The notes: generated from the letters alone by a model not told the origin. A DNA stretch of 60,000 bases from Adiantum capillus-veneris (GCA_014529385.2 CM043944.1:67953895-68013894); one strand, 5' to 3'. Shown: positions 11,551 to 24,662, counted from the first letter of the stretch. Translations and numbers: made by a program.

Positions 11551-11909
11551 GCAAATGTACAAATTTCTTTTAAATGACTCATGTTTTTGTCTTATATGAC
11601 TAGTCCTCTTTTTAATTGTGCACAAATTGAACTAGTATGCATGCTTAGAATCATGTTTGTGATGACGACGTCTCTCAAACACCAAGTAGAATTTGTCACT
11701 CTACTTTGGGAGAAGGAAATGGACTAAAGAGCAGACATGCTTGCGGCAGCTATGTCTCCCAAGCACCAAATGGATTAGTCATCCATCTTGGAAAGATGTC
11801 GTAGGGTAAAAAGGTATCCTTTACCCGCTAAGTACGATTGACTAATGACTAAGACTTTATCTATTCTACCTTATAGTCGAGGACGACTATGATTTCAAGA
11901 GAGAGGTAA
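11551..11909 (+). other. Ty3-A 3' untranslated segment with polypurine tract
   Basis: Non-coding internal sequence between the last stop and the 3' LTR. CAAGAGAGAGGTAA at 11896-11909 directly abuts the LTR and is the candidate polypurine tract that primes plus-strand cDNA. Confidence 0.75.
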
Positions 11910-13567
11910 TGTCATAAAATCTAATATCTAACCAACCCAAATGATTTTCTCATATTAAATTGATCACTTAACATGGGAGAATAAACAGGAACAAGTGTTA
12001 AGATATAGATATGTGCTTATAGATCTATCTCAACATGGGGCCAATGGTAAAGGGGCCCAAAAGAGAGATGGTCTATCAAAGAGCAAGGCTAACCAATGGA
12101 GCATAAGACCTTAGGGTTAGCTTCATTGAAGAACTCCAATAAATGTGTGTAAAAGTCCTTTGACCTTAAGTAAGCTAGGGCTTGGGAACCCGGCCCAAGC
12201 TCGAGGTGCTTGTCTTGCTTGAGGTGCTTGTCGTGCTTGAGGTGTTTGTCATGCTTGAGGTGCTTGTCGTGCTTGAGGTGTTTGTCATGCTTGAGGTGCT
12301 TGATTAAGATGCTTGAGGTGCTTGACTGGCTCCATGCTTGAGGTGCTTGACTTGCTGCATGATTAAGGTACTTGAGGTGCCTTGAGAAGCTTGCCTGAGA
12401 TGCTTGTGGGAACACCCCCTAGTTCAAGCGCTTTGTCATGCTTGGTGAGTAAGGTGCTTGATCACCTAAAATCAAAAGCATTCCTACAAGAGGGGGGGAC
12501 GAGCCCTTTTCCTAGGGGCTAGAGAGAGAACACCCACTCAAACACACAAGGGAAGCCCCAACTTGAAGAGGCAGCAAGGACACATGTCAAGCCCCTACCC
12601 TTGTTACCTTCATGTGTTACTTGAAGCCTATTGGCTAAGCTTCAAAGGGGTCCAATGATAAATTACTTGAATTATCTAATTGATTTTGCATTTATCAAGT
12701 CCTCTCTCTCAAAGGGGAAAGGGGGACACTTGTCCCAAGGCTACCCATGTTGCTTGTAATGGCTCCTTCCTGTGATTGGCTAGGCCTGGAGGGGTCCAAT
12801 GAGCTTCAAGCATGAGCTACAAGGGGGGGTCGAACCAAGCTAGCTAGGGGCTTGCTTGAGGGGTATACTCACCCACACACACTCACAATCACTCTCAGTG
12901 TGTGCTATGCAAAGTGCAAGAGCTCCCTCTCCAAGCAAGTAGAGGTTGAGAGCCTACACCAACACTCTTGGCTATGGAGTGCAAATCCAACCAAGAGCCA
13001 TGCTTCAATGCTTGAGCTTGTCATCTCCTTCTTCTTCATTACTATGCTATTATGTATGCTAGCAACAAGAGTATGATAAGTGAGGAACTAGTTCTTTCTC
13101 CTATGAAATGTTTCTTCTTCCTCTTCCCTACCCTCATTCCCTGCTAGCTCTCTCCACCTTCGAAGGTGTTTGAGGTCTTGGGACTGAGGCTTGGGATAAT
13201 TAAAGCTTTCTTCAAGTTCATGTTATGCTATGATTGTGATGCATGAAGCTTTCCATCTTCATTGCATCACCTAGGTCACAAGGAACACAAAGAATGTATT
13301 GTAACAAGTCTCTCTTAATGGGAGAAATCATAATACAAATGCCTATTGGAGGGGGGACCGGCTCCACATAAATCCGGTCCTCAATTGTTGTCATGTTCTC
13401 TAAATTCTCTCTTTTGCAAAAGTATTGTTCATGCCAAGTTAACTAATTGCTATGATTATGTTGCTATCTTCAATTATGTCTACCCGCTATGCTCACAAAG
13501 TTATTTCTCGAAAGTATTCTCATTAATTTCCTCTATTCTCAAGATTGAATAGGCTAATTCCATTACA
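11910..13567 (+). repeat. Ty3-A 3' LTR
   Basis: 1658 bp, near-identical to 3411-5040. About two additional minisatellite units at 12195-12410 and a small deletion near 12180 explain the length difference. Ends CATTACA at 13567 followed by the target duplication GGGTG. Confidence 0.95.
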
Positions 13568-13572
13568 GGGTG
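13568..13572. repeat. Target site duplication of Ty3-A, right
   Basis: GGGTG, identical to 3406-3410. Confidence 0.9.
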
Positions 13573-13746
13573 TAATCTCTCCCAGCCGTGTAAGTGTGAG
13601 AATCTGGATGTATGTATGTGTAGATTTCTTTAATGCTCAAACATAGACTATGACCCCAAACATAAAGTGACCATAACTCATCACAAGCTCTATAATAATA
13701 AAAATATCAATAAACACATTATCCTTTTTCCTTTTCCATTCACCGA
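13573..13746. repeat. Repeat Y, left copy, part 2
   Basis: Continues 3330-3410 across the Ty3-A insertion and aligns to about 42300-42475 (shared AAAGTGACCATA and CCTTTTCCATT). It is interrupted again at 13747. Confidence 0.65.
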
Positions 13747-14369
13747 TGTCATGTAGGTCTGCTCCCATGCTAAGAGATATACCAAGAAGATGCACATCGA
13801 GCTTAATTGAAGATTACCTCATTAATGATGAGTGTTCAGGGCTTGTTAACAAGCTAGTCTTATGATTAACTTATTCCACATGTGGCTTTAAAGGGCCAAT
13901 AGATACCTTAATGATGCTAAAAAACAGTATGCTTCAAAGTGAGCATAGACTAGAGTTTATGATCTAGAGATAAAGTGCTTGAAGTGCTTTACTCGCCTAT
14001 CTTTATGGCTCATCAATTGGAGCTACGATGAAGAAGGTATGGCAGTTTTTGAAGTTTAAGTTGATGTAGAACCGTACTGGATTGGGCAAGTGCAACTGAG
14101 AGGTTTGAGATGAAATGAATGCATGGGTCTCAAGTTCTCACTTTGTGGAGTGCGTTGGTCTATTTAGATCAGCAATCAGAGATCTGGTTTCCAAGCTATT
14201 ACCAGTTTAATTTTTCCCCGGGGTCAGTTTCGTGCTAGGTCGGTCACCTCGGTGAGTGTGCCATTTAGGAATTTTACATCCTAGCAAGGGTTTGTATGAG
14301 AATATGTGTTGAGTGAAGGCTAAAGGAATTTATAGATTGATAATCCGACTCTAGAGCTATAAGAAGTTA

Positions 14370-14805
14370 ATGCTTGATTTTGATGACAATGACTAATGGT
14401 GAGGTTTGTTCAGAATGTCATCTTATGTAGAACAATGATTTCAAGATATACCTAGCCTGGTTACGGCAAGGAAGCTCTAAGGAAATTAGCCAAGTGCAAA
14501 GGGAATGCCTTTCTCCAAATCCAATCACAAGTGCTTGCATCCCGAGGGTAGGAGACACTGATAGGGGAAACAAAATTCACGATGACATTGTCAGTTAAGG
14601 GCTAATGAAAGCCTTAACAAGGCCTTGCTCAATATGTAAACCAATGTGGCTCCCTTAAGAAAGCATACGGTCCTTGATGAGGTTTCATTGCAATGGCTCT
14701 TCTCATGGAGCGTATCAATTTTGGGATACGCCTAGCAGCGACAAGGAGTGCCATGCAGTGCATAGACCAATATGCATGCCAAATGTGGTGCCCTTTGAGG
14801 GCCGC
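14370..14805 (+). pseudogene. PPR gene fragment inside the solo LTR
   Basis: Translation across several frames gives successive pieces of plant PPR repeats. YTCI-like text is followed by GDTDRGNKIHDDIVS near 14550-14596. Then come LNM, stop, TNVAPLRK (a decayed MYAKCGSLKKA) near 14628-14660, VLDEVSLQWLFSWSVSILGYA near 14670-14727, and NMHAKCGAL near 14766-14795. PPR proteins bind organellar RNA in chloroplasts and mitochondria. Stops and frameshifts rule out function. The equivalent position in the LARD-2 LTRs and in the element Z LTR also carries PPR text. Confidence 0.6.
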
Positions 14806-15258
14806 CCGTCCAAGGCCAATTTAGTGGCCACCCAAGAAGGTGGGAAGGCCTCCCAAGTTAAAGAAGGATTATCTATAGTGTGAATGGGGCAGTAGGCATG
14901 GACATCGAGAGCGAGAAGAGGAGAGCACAAAGCTTTGTGAGTTCATGCTCGTCGTCACCATGGACCCCTAGCGAGGTCGAGGAAGAAGCAAAAGATGCCC
15001 AGCCTGCAGAGGTGCAACTTTTGGGTCCTAGTCTCGATGGATTTTATGCAGCTCTACAGTCACCATGCCACATCATGGAGGCGGCTCCCCTGCCACATCA
15101 CCAACGACATCCTCATTGTTCATAAGGAGGGGCAAGCAAGGAAAAGAGGGGGTTCTGTGGTTAAGCAATAAAGAGGAGGGATGAGAGGATGAGCAAGGAA
15201 ATTAAGGAAGGGAAGGAGGTGCTCAGTAAGCAAGAAAACAAGGGTCAGAGAAGATCGG

Positions 15259-15418
15259 CTCTCTCTCTCTCTCTTGGGAAAAGCTCACTGCTCTTTCTCT
15301 TTCAAGGGATGAAGCATGAACAAAAACGAAGCAAGAGAATGTGAAGGCCACCAAAGGCTTGGAGGAAAGACAAACAAGACACGCTCTTGGAAGCAAGCAG
15401 GGTGATTTACTCTCTCTC

Positions 15419-15453
<35 letters not shown>
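15259..15453 (+). repeat. CT microsatellites in the solo LTR
   Basis: CT runs at 15259-15274 and 15411-15453, the latter with one G interruption. Arg-Glu or Ser-Leu open frames here are artefacts of the repeat. Confidence 0.9.
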
Positions 15454-18285
15454 GTTGTGTTGCATGAGAAGAGGGTACTGCAGAAAAAGCAAGGTGGATT
15501 GCATGAGTAAGCAAGGATTCCTCTCTCTTGATCTCAACCTCAACTATGTATGCAAGTGAGAGGAGAAAAATGAGAAGGAAGGCATCGGAGACCAAGGCCG
15601 CCAAGGAGGGGATAGACAAAAGAAATAGAAGCTCTCTTTCTCACTGGACTCTCTATCTTTCTCAGTCTATACCTATCTATATGTCTCTTATACAAAGGAG
15701 CAAAAGCGAGTAAGACCACCAATCGAGCAAGTAAGGAAATTAAGGGCATACAAAGCTTGAAGGCCATGAGAGCAAGTCAATTAGAGGAGAAGTCAAAGCT
15801 TGCAAGCGGTAATTAAGTAGTGTAAAGCAAATAGAGTAGGAAGGTGTAGAGCGTTTGACAATAATTGAAGCACTGAATAGAATTAGAATTTGTAGAATCC
15901 AAGGGCAGTTATAGTAGGTAAAGCGGCATGCAAAAAATTCCTTCATTGACATCAGCCCAAAGATTGATTAATCATCTTATCAAGCCCTGGTGTTATTAAC
16001 AGCCCGATTAATCATGTAAAATGGGAGATTAAACTCCTATTTATTAGATGGTCTAAGTGATGGTGCTGTTAATGTAGTCCCTTGACTGAGGGTTAAGTTT
16101 TACTTAAAGCCAGACTTGATTAATTGAGGTTTATGGTGATTGCCATAGCCATTTGCACCTACTTTTCTTATTCTCTCTCGCGCCTCTTATAGCCAGAGGC
16201 CCAATGTGTTCTCGGCTCACATTTTGAACACATATCCCCCAACACCGCTTATGATTTTTCCACCCATCAACTTCTATAAACAAATATGTTTGCCTTTTTT
16301 ATTACATACTTATCTATTAGGAAAGCAGCTATCCTTGGTTACTAGTAGGAGTCTACACATCATACTTGTAAATTTCTTTTGTTAAAATAATGTGTCAATA
16401 AAATCACATGTCAACATTAAAATTCATTAAACTTAAACAACACAGTTGCTTATGCCTATCGTTATCCACATACTATTTATTTTAATGTCCAGACCTACGG
16501 ATTGCAATGCTTACACTTCTATTTGAAAACCACAAAAAAAAGAGAGCGCAAAATAATTGGCAGACATATTGATAACCGTTTTTCGGCTTTCCATAATTTC
16601 CATAGTAAGCTACCTCACCCTATAAAATCACTCAAACATTTTGGTTATCCCTACCATTTCACTGTACATAAGCGTGTGTGAGTTAGGGTCTTTCTCCATA
16701 TTTTCTTAAAAACCCTCAATTAGCTCGTCACTGGGCTAGTTGAGCCAAAAATAAAAAATATATAAGGATATTATGGCCCATTTTTTGTGTAAATATTTCA
16801 TTGTATATAGGGCCTAAATAAAAGGATTTTTCATAATTGTTTTGGTATTTATTTAAATATTTCTACCTATGGTGTGTTATTTATGCTATGTACATTGACT
16901 CACCATTACCATATTTTTTCTTACCATTTTACATACTCTTTATTCCATATAAAAATAATTTCATGCAAGCTTCCCTTATTTTTGGTGTAACTCCATCCCA
17001 ACGAAAATCCAAAAAAACTAGTTCTATTTATGTGTATACTTTTTCACTATTGTGATTTTTTCCTTCCTACATCTATTCTCTATTGCTCTCATAAATTAGA
17101 CCACCAAAAATATTCATTTTTTATGGTAGACTTATAATGAGAGATATTTATTTTGACCCCTTTATATTTTTTCCACCTATATTATTTTTATTTGACATAT
17201 ACATATCTTTTTAGACCCCTCAATATTTGATTTTCTTAGTTGTACTATTCACTTATATCATGATCTCAATAATATCTTCAATTATAGACCTACCAAATAA
17301 GGTCAAGTATATGTGGCATGCATGCATGCACCATGGGGAGCTCTCTCTTGGAAGTATTTAAAAGAATCATCCAAAGAAGGACCTCACAAGGACCTTGTGC
17401 AGTAGAAAAAACAGTCGGTTTTGCTGAATTTTTAAAGATCACATGCTCCCCGAATTTGAAAAGGTGATACAAACAAAAATTGTAGCTCGTGAGCTGAAAT
17501 TTCACCTTAAAGTTTTTCATATTTTTTTGAGCTACGAGCTGTGAGCTAGGATTTTATTTGTGGACCCCAGTTTGCCCATGCTATGCAGCCACACTCCCTC
17601 TTCCACTTTATCATTTTCCTCTTTCACACACACTTCTCCTCTCATCATCCCTACCTCTCTCACCACTCCTCTTTGCACCCTACTCACCTTCTTCTCAACC
17701 TTTAAGAATAAGAGGAACCATGGTGAACTCATGTTTCCTACACACACTTCCATTCCAAAATTGACCACCTAGTCTCATTTTTCCTCATCCATATTACCCA
17801 TATCTATCAAAAAACCACAAAACTCAGCCTCTTCTCTTGAAAGACAACATCATGGTGATTGATTACTCATGTTCACTTACCTTGGCTCCCAAGGAAGGTC
17901 AAGAATAGAGAAAAAACGTACCATCAAAGCTAGTGGACCATCAACAAGCGTCAAAATTGACCCTACTCAAGACACTTGGAGCATCAATATTGTAAGAAAT
18001 CCATAATTTCTTACCTATTAAGAGTTTTTTCTTCCTTATTTGTACCCTACATGGATACTTCCATTGTAAATATCCAATTCCATTTGTAAATCAATAAAAA
18101 TACTAACTCTACTAATTTACTAACACTAACCTACTATGAAAAGTCCTATCACCTCCACTTCTTTCCTCTCTCTTCTTTATCTATCCACACCAACTTCTTG
18201 ATAATTCCAAGAAAAAGAAATTAGATAAGTGCTGAAAATCTAACCCAACCATGGTTAGAGAAGTAACCCTAACCCCCAAAATTGC

Positions 18286-18294
18286 TATAAAAGG
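18286..18294 (+). promoter_or_regulatory. TATA-box-like motif
   Basis: TATAAAAGG in a local context of AAAGGAGGGTG and AAGAGCACTATGC, like the start of transcribed sequence in plant LTRs. No gene follows, so it may be a relic of an LTR promoter. Confidence 0.3.
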
Positions 18295-18948
18295 AGGGTG
18301 TAGCTAGCACAAAAGGGGAGAGCCATAAACAAGAGCACTATGCTATAGCTTGAGAAGCCAAGCTCAACCTCTCTAGAAGGAGCTCTTGAGTGGAAGCTCA
18401 TTGTCGTATGATTATGCATGTGTTGTAATAGGGGTGATTAGCACGGGAACTCTATGCCATTGTAAGAGAGAGAGCGATCATTCAATTGAGAGTGGAAAAT
18501 ATATCATTCCTCCTACTAGTGTAAGCCCAACATTTGCTGAATCAAGGAGGGTGGATTTGGACTAAGCTTGGATACTTTGTCTCTCTTCCAACGTGAAGTA
18601 ATGGATAACAATGACGTGTAAGCGTCTTGGTGATATTTTTAGTTCTTGATAGCTTGTGTCTGGGTGTTGTCATCAATTTAGCCATAAATCCCACATATTG
18701 TAAGAGGGCGACAGGGTGGAGAGGACTCCCCTGTTCTTAAGACAGTGATTGGGGTGGCTTTTCTTGTGATGTGTCGTGGTGAAATTTACTCAAGCTATGT
18801 TGAACAAATACTAATCTCACTTTGATTGGTCATGACAGTTTTGTGAGAAGGTATTAATGCAACAAGCACCCCCTCCCTCTTCTCTCTCTTTCTTACATAT
18901 ATAATTGTGTTTGCTTGATCATTGCCGATACATTTCAAAGCAGCCCAA

Positions 18949-18951
<3 letters not shown>

Positions 18952-18989
<38 letters not shown>
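18952..18989 (+). repeat. CT microsatellite
   Basis: Uninterrupted CT dinucleotides of about 38 bp. Confidence 0.95.
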
Positions 18990-18991
<2 letters not shown>

Positions 18992-19813
18992 GCGTCCTAC
19001 TTCGCATGCAAAACTAGGTGGTGCCCCAAATTTGTGTAGGGTTAGGTTGCGGGTTTGTGTGTGTGTTTGTTGTTTTTTCCAACCCCAACCCAATTGAGTA
19101 GCACGGGAGCCTAGAAGGGTGCTTAGAGGCCACTCCTCTTGTTGCCCACCCCGGACCGCCTCAATATCTACCAAAGCCTCGGAAGCATAAGTGCCCCATG
19201 GCTATGAATGGTAAGTGTGGGGTGTCAAAGTTGATATGTAGAAACTCTATACCTAGATCCTTACAAAACAATTTGTGAAGCCATTAACCAATGACATGCT
19301 TATAGGAATGCATGTTGCAAAGAAGGACCAACCTTAATCAAAAAACACATTGGTGAAGATTCCAATGCAACAAAAATTGTCTTTTTTTAATCAATATATA
19401 TTAGCTAGCAACTATCGTTTTACAAATGAATGGACTTTTTTTTAATTAAATAGATAGTTGAAAATAGCTGATCTTCTTACCATTAGGGAGTTTTCTATTT
19501 AGTAGTTTATTTTTCTCATGAAGCGCCTATCAATGCCCCGAGAGAGGCTCAACAATAGTTCACTCATTTTCTTCTTTTATTCCCAAGTTGAGTTAGTTCA
19601 AGTTTGAACATTACTCTCATCTCTAAAACCTTGTGCATCAGTAACCTTACCTTCCCAAATGTACTAAGGACATGTTGTGCTTGCTGTGAAAAACACTTTT
19701 ACCATATAGAAATAATCTATAGCAGCCCCCTTATTTAGTGTTGCTACTACCTTTGATAGCATTATAAAAAAAGATAGGAGGCAGAACCTTATCAAGTCAA
19801 AAGCATAAGTTCC

Positions 19814-21159
19814 TTAACACTAGGTTGGTAACCTAACAGGACATAAAAGTGTCCTTTCAGGGTTTTGGAAAAAACCTCCAAAACCATAGTAGATCCACTC
19901 ATTTTGTAAAATCCTTTCATGAGGTTATGTTCAAGGCCTACTACACATGGAAAAAATAAGAAACTTGTAAAATTTCTCATCTTTTGGTCACACCAAGCCT
20001 CCAAAGTTGATGGACCAGTACATTTTCATCAAAACAGCCATTTCTTATGTTTTGTTGCATAAAAATAAGATTAGGGATTTTTGTAGGACTTGAGATAAAT
20101 TCCCTAGTTAACTTCAATGGGTTGGTGATCAGAACATATGGTTGATTCTCACTCACTATTTTCTGTTTTGCCAAAAGAAATAGGTACAAAAAAGTTGAAT
20201 TTTTAGCATTCTGCAAACCTATCATCAAAGTTTCTATAGCCACGCTCAATACAAATAATATGTGCATGTTTTCTTAGTTCCCTATTGTCCTTTAGGTTCA
20301 TAAGGAGCCATGGAGCATGTCAAAAGAATAATACATCTCTTACCAAGGGGAATCTTGGGGACAAAGATGAAGTGCTAAATACAACAAACATGAGAAAACT
20401 GGGTTCAACATTATGAGTTGTGAAATCCCATAGAAACTATTCAATATCTAGCCAAATTTGATCCTTATGACTAGATATGGTTACTAGCTACAAAAGGCAT
20501 GTAGTTGTTACAAGAAACTAACAATATTGAAAAAGCTATACTTGATATACTAGAATGTTTCGTTTTCTTCTATAATTGAAAAAATCAACCATCGTTGTCT
20601 ACTATGCAAAATAGGGTATTAGGTGCCCCAAAACTCAAGGAATATTAGCTTTATGTTATAATATGTGACATAGAAAATCAAAACTGCATTTGGATATCAT
20701 GAAAGCCACCAAAAAAATCATAGAAGAGCTAAAATTGGCTAAAAAACAGGATTTGACAATTTTTGTAATTTGATCATAACTTACAACTTTAACATTTATT
20801 TCTCCCTAGAAGCATCAGAACATGTTGAGGACTACTAAAGGTAGTTCTCTAGCATTATAGACCTCACAAACATGAATTCTAGAGTGGTATAGTTCCAGAA
20901 AGTTGGAAAAAGCCAAAAACAGGACCCGTTTTTTCACACAGTTTAGGTTGTGAAATGTTGTGCAAGGACAAGGTTAAAGATGGAATTGATATTCCAAAAA
21001 AATGTTGAGTTTTTTTCAACTCATGAGACAACTTTCTAGACAAATAGCATCTCAAAATCCATTTTGAAACTTTTGACATAATTCAAGAAAAATGGTCACT
21101 TAACAGGACATAAAAGTGTCCCAGGACATAAAAGTGTCCCATTACCAACCTAGTGTTAA
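19814..21159 (-). mobile_element. TTAA-flanked inverted-repeat element, copy 2
   Basis: Element 19818-21155 (1338 bp) in the opposite orientation to copy 1, flanked by TTAA at 19814-19817 and 21156-21159. Same termini and the same subterminal palindromes, one at the left and two at the right because it is inverted. The 96-aa frame lies at 20267-19977 and the 66-aa frame at 21079-20879 on the minus strand. No transposase recognised. Confidence 0.9.
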
Positions 21160-22164
21160 AGTCAGATCTTTCCCTAAGAAAAGCCTCACATTAGGATCAA
21201 ATACTGTGCTACAATTACCTAGGTCATGAGAAGACTAAGGCTAAGGGTCCAAGAATAAGGCTAGCTCTACCACGAACATTTCAATTGCTAATATTTTCCA
21301 TATATACCATGTGTGCCATAGAAAATTACGTAGCACATAATTACAACAAATGACTTTATCATTATTTTTTATGGTTCCTTTTCAAGATCCTTGTGCTCCC
21401 TTTAGGATTGCAAAGGGAGGAAGATATTGAATATCTCTTGGAATTGTCCAAATGCATGGTAGAAGTTGTTATCGAATGTGCGTAAGCGAAACTTCTTGAA
21501 CTTGGGAGTTTGTTGGATCAATCTTTGATGGCTATCAAAGATTTGTCTTCTTGTTAAGTACTACCACTATGTACTCATGGTAACCTATATTTAGTATTCT
21601 CCCCATGCTTTTCTTACTTACCTTAAGTGCACAAAAAAGAAATTTCATCCGAATTTCCCTTTTCCATCTCTTGCTTCTTACTCCATAATCCTTATTCACA
21701 CTAGTTACAATATCTTATGATCTTATCAACTACTAACTATGGAATATATTTATACCTCAATTGATCAAATGTGATTTTGTTTCTTTTGAAACAAGTGCTT
21801 CTATAATCACTTTTGATACTTAATTGTCTTCCTGAAAGAAATCATGGAGACATATTAGATTCAAATTTAAAAAGACAAAAATTAAATAAAATAAAATTCT
21901 TGGTCTCTCCATACCCACCCTGAGTTGCATCTCAAGTAGCATAACTAGTTGTACCTTTGTTTTGATTCGAAATTTTCCAAGTTTTCTATGAATGTTCCAT
22001 TCACAATGCAGAAGAAAGTCTCTTTCTTCCTCCCCATGACTGTTTCTATGTCCAAAAGCATAGTTGTAGCTATGATACTAGTGACATAGATGAGACTCTT
22101 TAGGGACTAAAACATACATAAAATGCTAACAAATAGCCTAGAAACAGCAAAAAATGGCTTAAAA
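21160..22164. other. Interval without recognised content
   Basis: AT-rich sequence upstream of the Ogre/Tat-like 5' LTR. No coding similarity, RNA gene or repeat boundary seen. The true LTR start could lie within it. Confidence 0.4.
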
Positions 22165-22654
22165 TGTCACATCAAAGACAATATTGTTATTTATCAAGCT
22201 AAGAAGGAGCTTATAGAGCCAAGAATGAGTGCATTTGGGCATCTAAGCAAGGAGCCCGATGTAGTCTCGTGCTGCTTCCACTACGTGTTTGAGGCTATGA
22301 GGCCTCCAATTAGGGTCTCCCCTCATCAAATAACTACTTAAGATTATCCAATGAAGTTTTCAAGCTTCCATGAAATTGTCATACTGAAGAATTGAAGGGT
22401 CATTTTAGGGTTTTTAATAGGTCAAAAGAGCATTGCATCTGTGCAATTAAGAGCAAGGCTACACCTAATCTTTACACACACTAGAGTTTTGAGTTAATCT
22501 TGGTTCTTTTTCAAAGTTATGCTTTCATGGATGCTTTTTCCTCAATGTGAGTGTGTCTTTTGCTATGAATATTTGACAACTCGCTTGATTTTGTTGTAAA
22601 CTCTCATAGCTAGAGGCCCTACGCTATCCTAGCCGCAATGCACACTTCTTGACA
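22165..22654 (+). repeat. Ogre/Tat-like 5' LTR
   Basis: Aligns to 41670-42213. Ends CTTCTTGACA. The U5 part (CTCTCATAGCTAGAGGCC) matches the U5 of the LARD and solo LTRs in this window. Confidence 0.7.
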
Positions 22655-22660
22655 CATTTT

Positions 22661-22678
22661 TGGTGAATGCGACGTGAA
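22661..22678 (+). promoter_or_regulatory. Primer binding site, TGGTGAAYSCGACGTGAA type
   Basis: TGGTGAATGCGACGTGAA six bases after the LTR end. Closely similar sites follow the LTRs of LARD-1 (33185), LARD-2 (49204) and element Z (minus, 25750). The tRNA is not initiator Met; I could not assign it. Confidence 0.65.
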
Positions 22679-22738
22679 TTAGTCTAGGGTGAGGATTCAA
22701 AATCTTCTTTGAAAGTCTCAAATCAAAGAGTTAAATCC

Positions 22739-24662
22739 ATGGAGCAACAACATCAACAAGGGGTGTGGTTGGACCCTAGCACATGCAAATGTTTCAAGCA
22801 TTTATGATGTTTCTGCAGCAACAACAAGCTTCTCAAAGGAGGGAGATTTCCTCAACCAAAGCGCTTCAATCAATGGTAAAGAAATTGGACCAATTTAATG
22901 ATAAATATGTAACAAATTATCTTTTTGGTTATGTTAAGGAGATGGAGTTGCATCGAGTTTCCGAAGTAGAGATTGTACAAAGTTTTGAGCTAGCTATGGT
23001 TCCAGAGATCAAAGAGCATGTAAGGGGAAATAGAAATGATCATGGGGGAGCTTGGGAAGAATTCAAATTAGCCTTGAAGGAAGAGTACTTCATGGAGGAC
23101 TCCAAAATATTAACAAAGAGGACTTTTTTAGAATTGATAGTTTGACCAAAAGAGGGGCTTCCACCTATCAAACTGCTAAGGGAATTTGAGTGCCCCTATG
23201 AGAAACTTTCAAGTACTAAAAAGGATACCCTAAACTTGGAGAAGACATATTTTTTTTTGCAAGCTGCAGGTAAAGAGATTCAAGAGAAGCTAGACTTACT
23301 ATTTTAGGATCTAGTTATGCAAAACTAGGCTTAAAGACTGATTGCAATGAGGTTGAAGATGCAATTTCACTACTAGTGCAAGAAAGGATTGTGAAAGTTT
23401 CAAAGATGCCTTGATAAAGGTGCTATAATTATTTAAAGATGGTAAATAACACTTAAGTGAAATAGGTAAGCTCTGGGGGACAAACTTTGGGAAAGGAGAG
23501 ATGAAGAAGCTAGTTGAGGACATGGGGCTACTAGCCATGCCATGTTGATGGCTAAGGCAGTCGCCTATGGGTTGAAGGTAGGGCCTATTAACAGGAAAGG
23601 AGTCAAGTTTGGATAAGTAACATCATCTGATGATATTGGAGACTTGTGGCCATGCACAATAAAGTTTTTTATGAAGGGAAAGATGACTAAAGAGGTTTTG
23701 TATGAAGTTGGAGATTGCATTCGGCTATAAAGAGGTTGGAATGATCTTGTATATTCTTTATCAGTGCATGCGTACATTGCCAAATTTCAAGCCAATGAGG
23801 ACATTGTTGAAGAGAAAAATGGACGTGAAAATGGGGACGAAGGGCCTTCAGAAAGGGCCATGACGAGTGGAGGTAAATATGACATAGTGACTCCTAGATG
23901 AAGTTCTCCAAATGCCTATCCTTGAAGTGCATATCCAGGGAGCCTCTAAAGAGAAGAAGCAAGAAACAAAAGACAAAGCAAAGGGTTCGGTCTACAAACT
24001 CCAATCATATATAGAGGCATCAAAAAATATCAAAAAGGTTTTGGAAGAGAGGATTTTGAATAGTAAGGTGGAATTTAGCTTGGGTGACATCCTTGGCATA
24101 GCGAAGTGGGAGCTCCACAAAGAAATAATTGACATTATAAAGAGAAAGCAATTGTCTCTTAAAATTAAATCTATCCATCTACAAGGTGAAGTAAAGACTT
24201 TTAAATTCACCGGAAGTACATGTCTATGAAAAGCAAGGTTAAGAAATTGTGATGCTACAAGTCTAGGGGAGGGGTAAAAGAGAATCACTTCTTGGATGAT
24301 GCAGATGAATTTGAGACGACTCTCACAAGAGTTATTACTTGAAGAGTCATTGGGCAAGTGCAACTACTAAGACCTTGGTTAAAGTGGGAGACTTAGAAGA
24401 GCCATACATTGCACTAATAGATAATTGATCAAAGATTAACCTCATGTCGAAGAGTCTATATCAAAAGGGAAAATGGCCAATTGATATAAATCATGGATGG
24501 ATGATTCGTGCAGCAAACAACTCATCAAGGGAGTTGTACAAAGCTTTTCCAAATGTAAGCATGACTATAGGGTATGTGAAAGATGACCAAAATTCCTTTT
24601 TCTAGGAGATTTCTACATTACCGCTTATCCTTGGAAAGCCATACATCACCGCTACCCCTATG
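22739..24662 (+). pseudogene. Ogre/Tat-like gag and protease, N-terminal part
   Basis: ATG at 22739 (MEQQHQQG) follows the leader. A 120-aa open piece at 22783-23145 is the gag domain (VKKLDQFNDKYVTNYL, KEYFMEDSKILTKRTFLE). A 105-aa piece at 23912-24229 is the linker before protease (KLQSYIEASKNIKKVLEERI, FSLGDILGIAKWELH). The protease near 24420 reads LIDN, stop, SKINLMSKSLYQKG; the stop replaces the Gly of the active-site triad. ILGKPYITATPM near 24625-24662 is the downstream protease motif, cut by the foldback element. Many stops lie between 23150 and 23900. Confidence 0.75.

Larger units (their letters stand above)
3411..13567 (+). mobile_element. Ty3-A: nearly complete Ty3/gypsy LTR retrotransposon
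   Basis: Both LTRs begin TGTCATAAAATC and end TTCCATTACA. The element is flanked by the 5-bp duplication GGGTG at 3406-3410 and 13568-13572. A primer binding site follows the 5' LTR and a purine tract precedes the 3' LTR. Internal order is gag, protease, RT, RNase H, integrase, chromodomain-like tail, the Ty3/gypsy order. The LTRs differ by few substitutions, mostly minisatellite copy number, so the insertion is fairly recent. It cannot move on its own: gag-pol has two frameshifts and two premature stops, and a 1.3 kb DNA element sits in its leader. It is inserted in repeat Y. Confidence 0.95.
13747..16244 (+). mobile_element. Probable solo LTR of the PPR-bearing LTR family
   Basis: About 2.5 kb starting TGTCATGTAGG and ending CCCCCAACA, with the same termini and internal order as the 2.4 kb LTRs of LARD-2 (46766-49199 and 54090-56513). 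Shared landmarks include CTATCTTTATGGCTC near 14000, ACTGGATTGGGCAA near 14080 and the U5 end AGCCAGAGGCCC near 16190. Neither an internal region nor a partner LTR adjoins it. Flanks are CCGA on the left and CCGC on the right, and the related uninterrupted sequence at 42475 reads GACCGCTTATG, so the target duplication is imperfect by one base. It contains PPR-like sequence and two CT tracts. Confidence 0.75.
16245..19813. other. AT-rich interval, no gene recognised
   Basis: 16245-16270 completes the left copy of repeat Y. The remainder is AT-rich with a pyrimidine-rich stretch at 17560-17710. It carries a TATAAAAGG at 18286-18294, followed by sequence reminiscent of an LTR leader, and a CT tract at 18952-18989. 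Open frames are short and composition-driven. I see no conserved protein. Confidence 0.5.
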
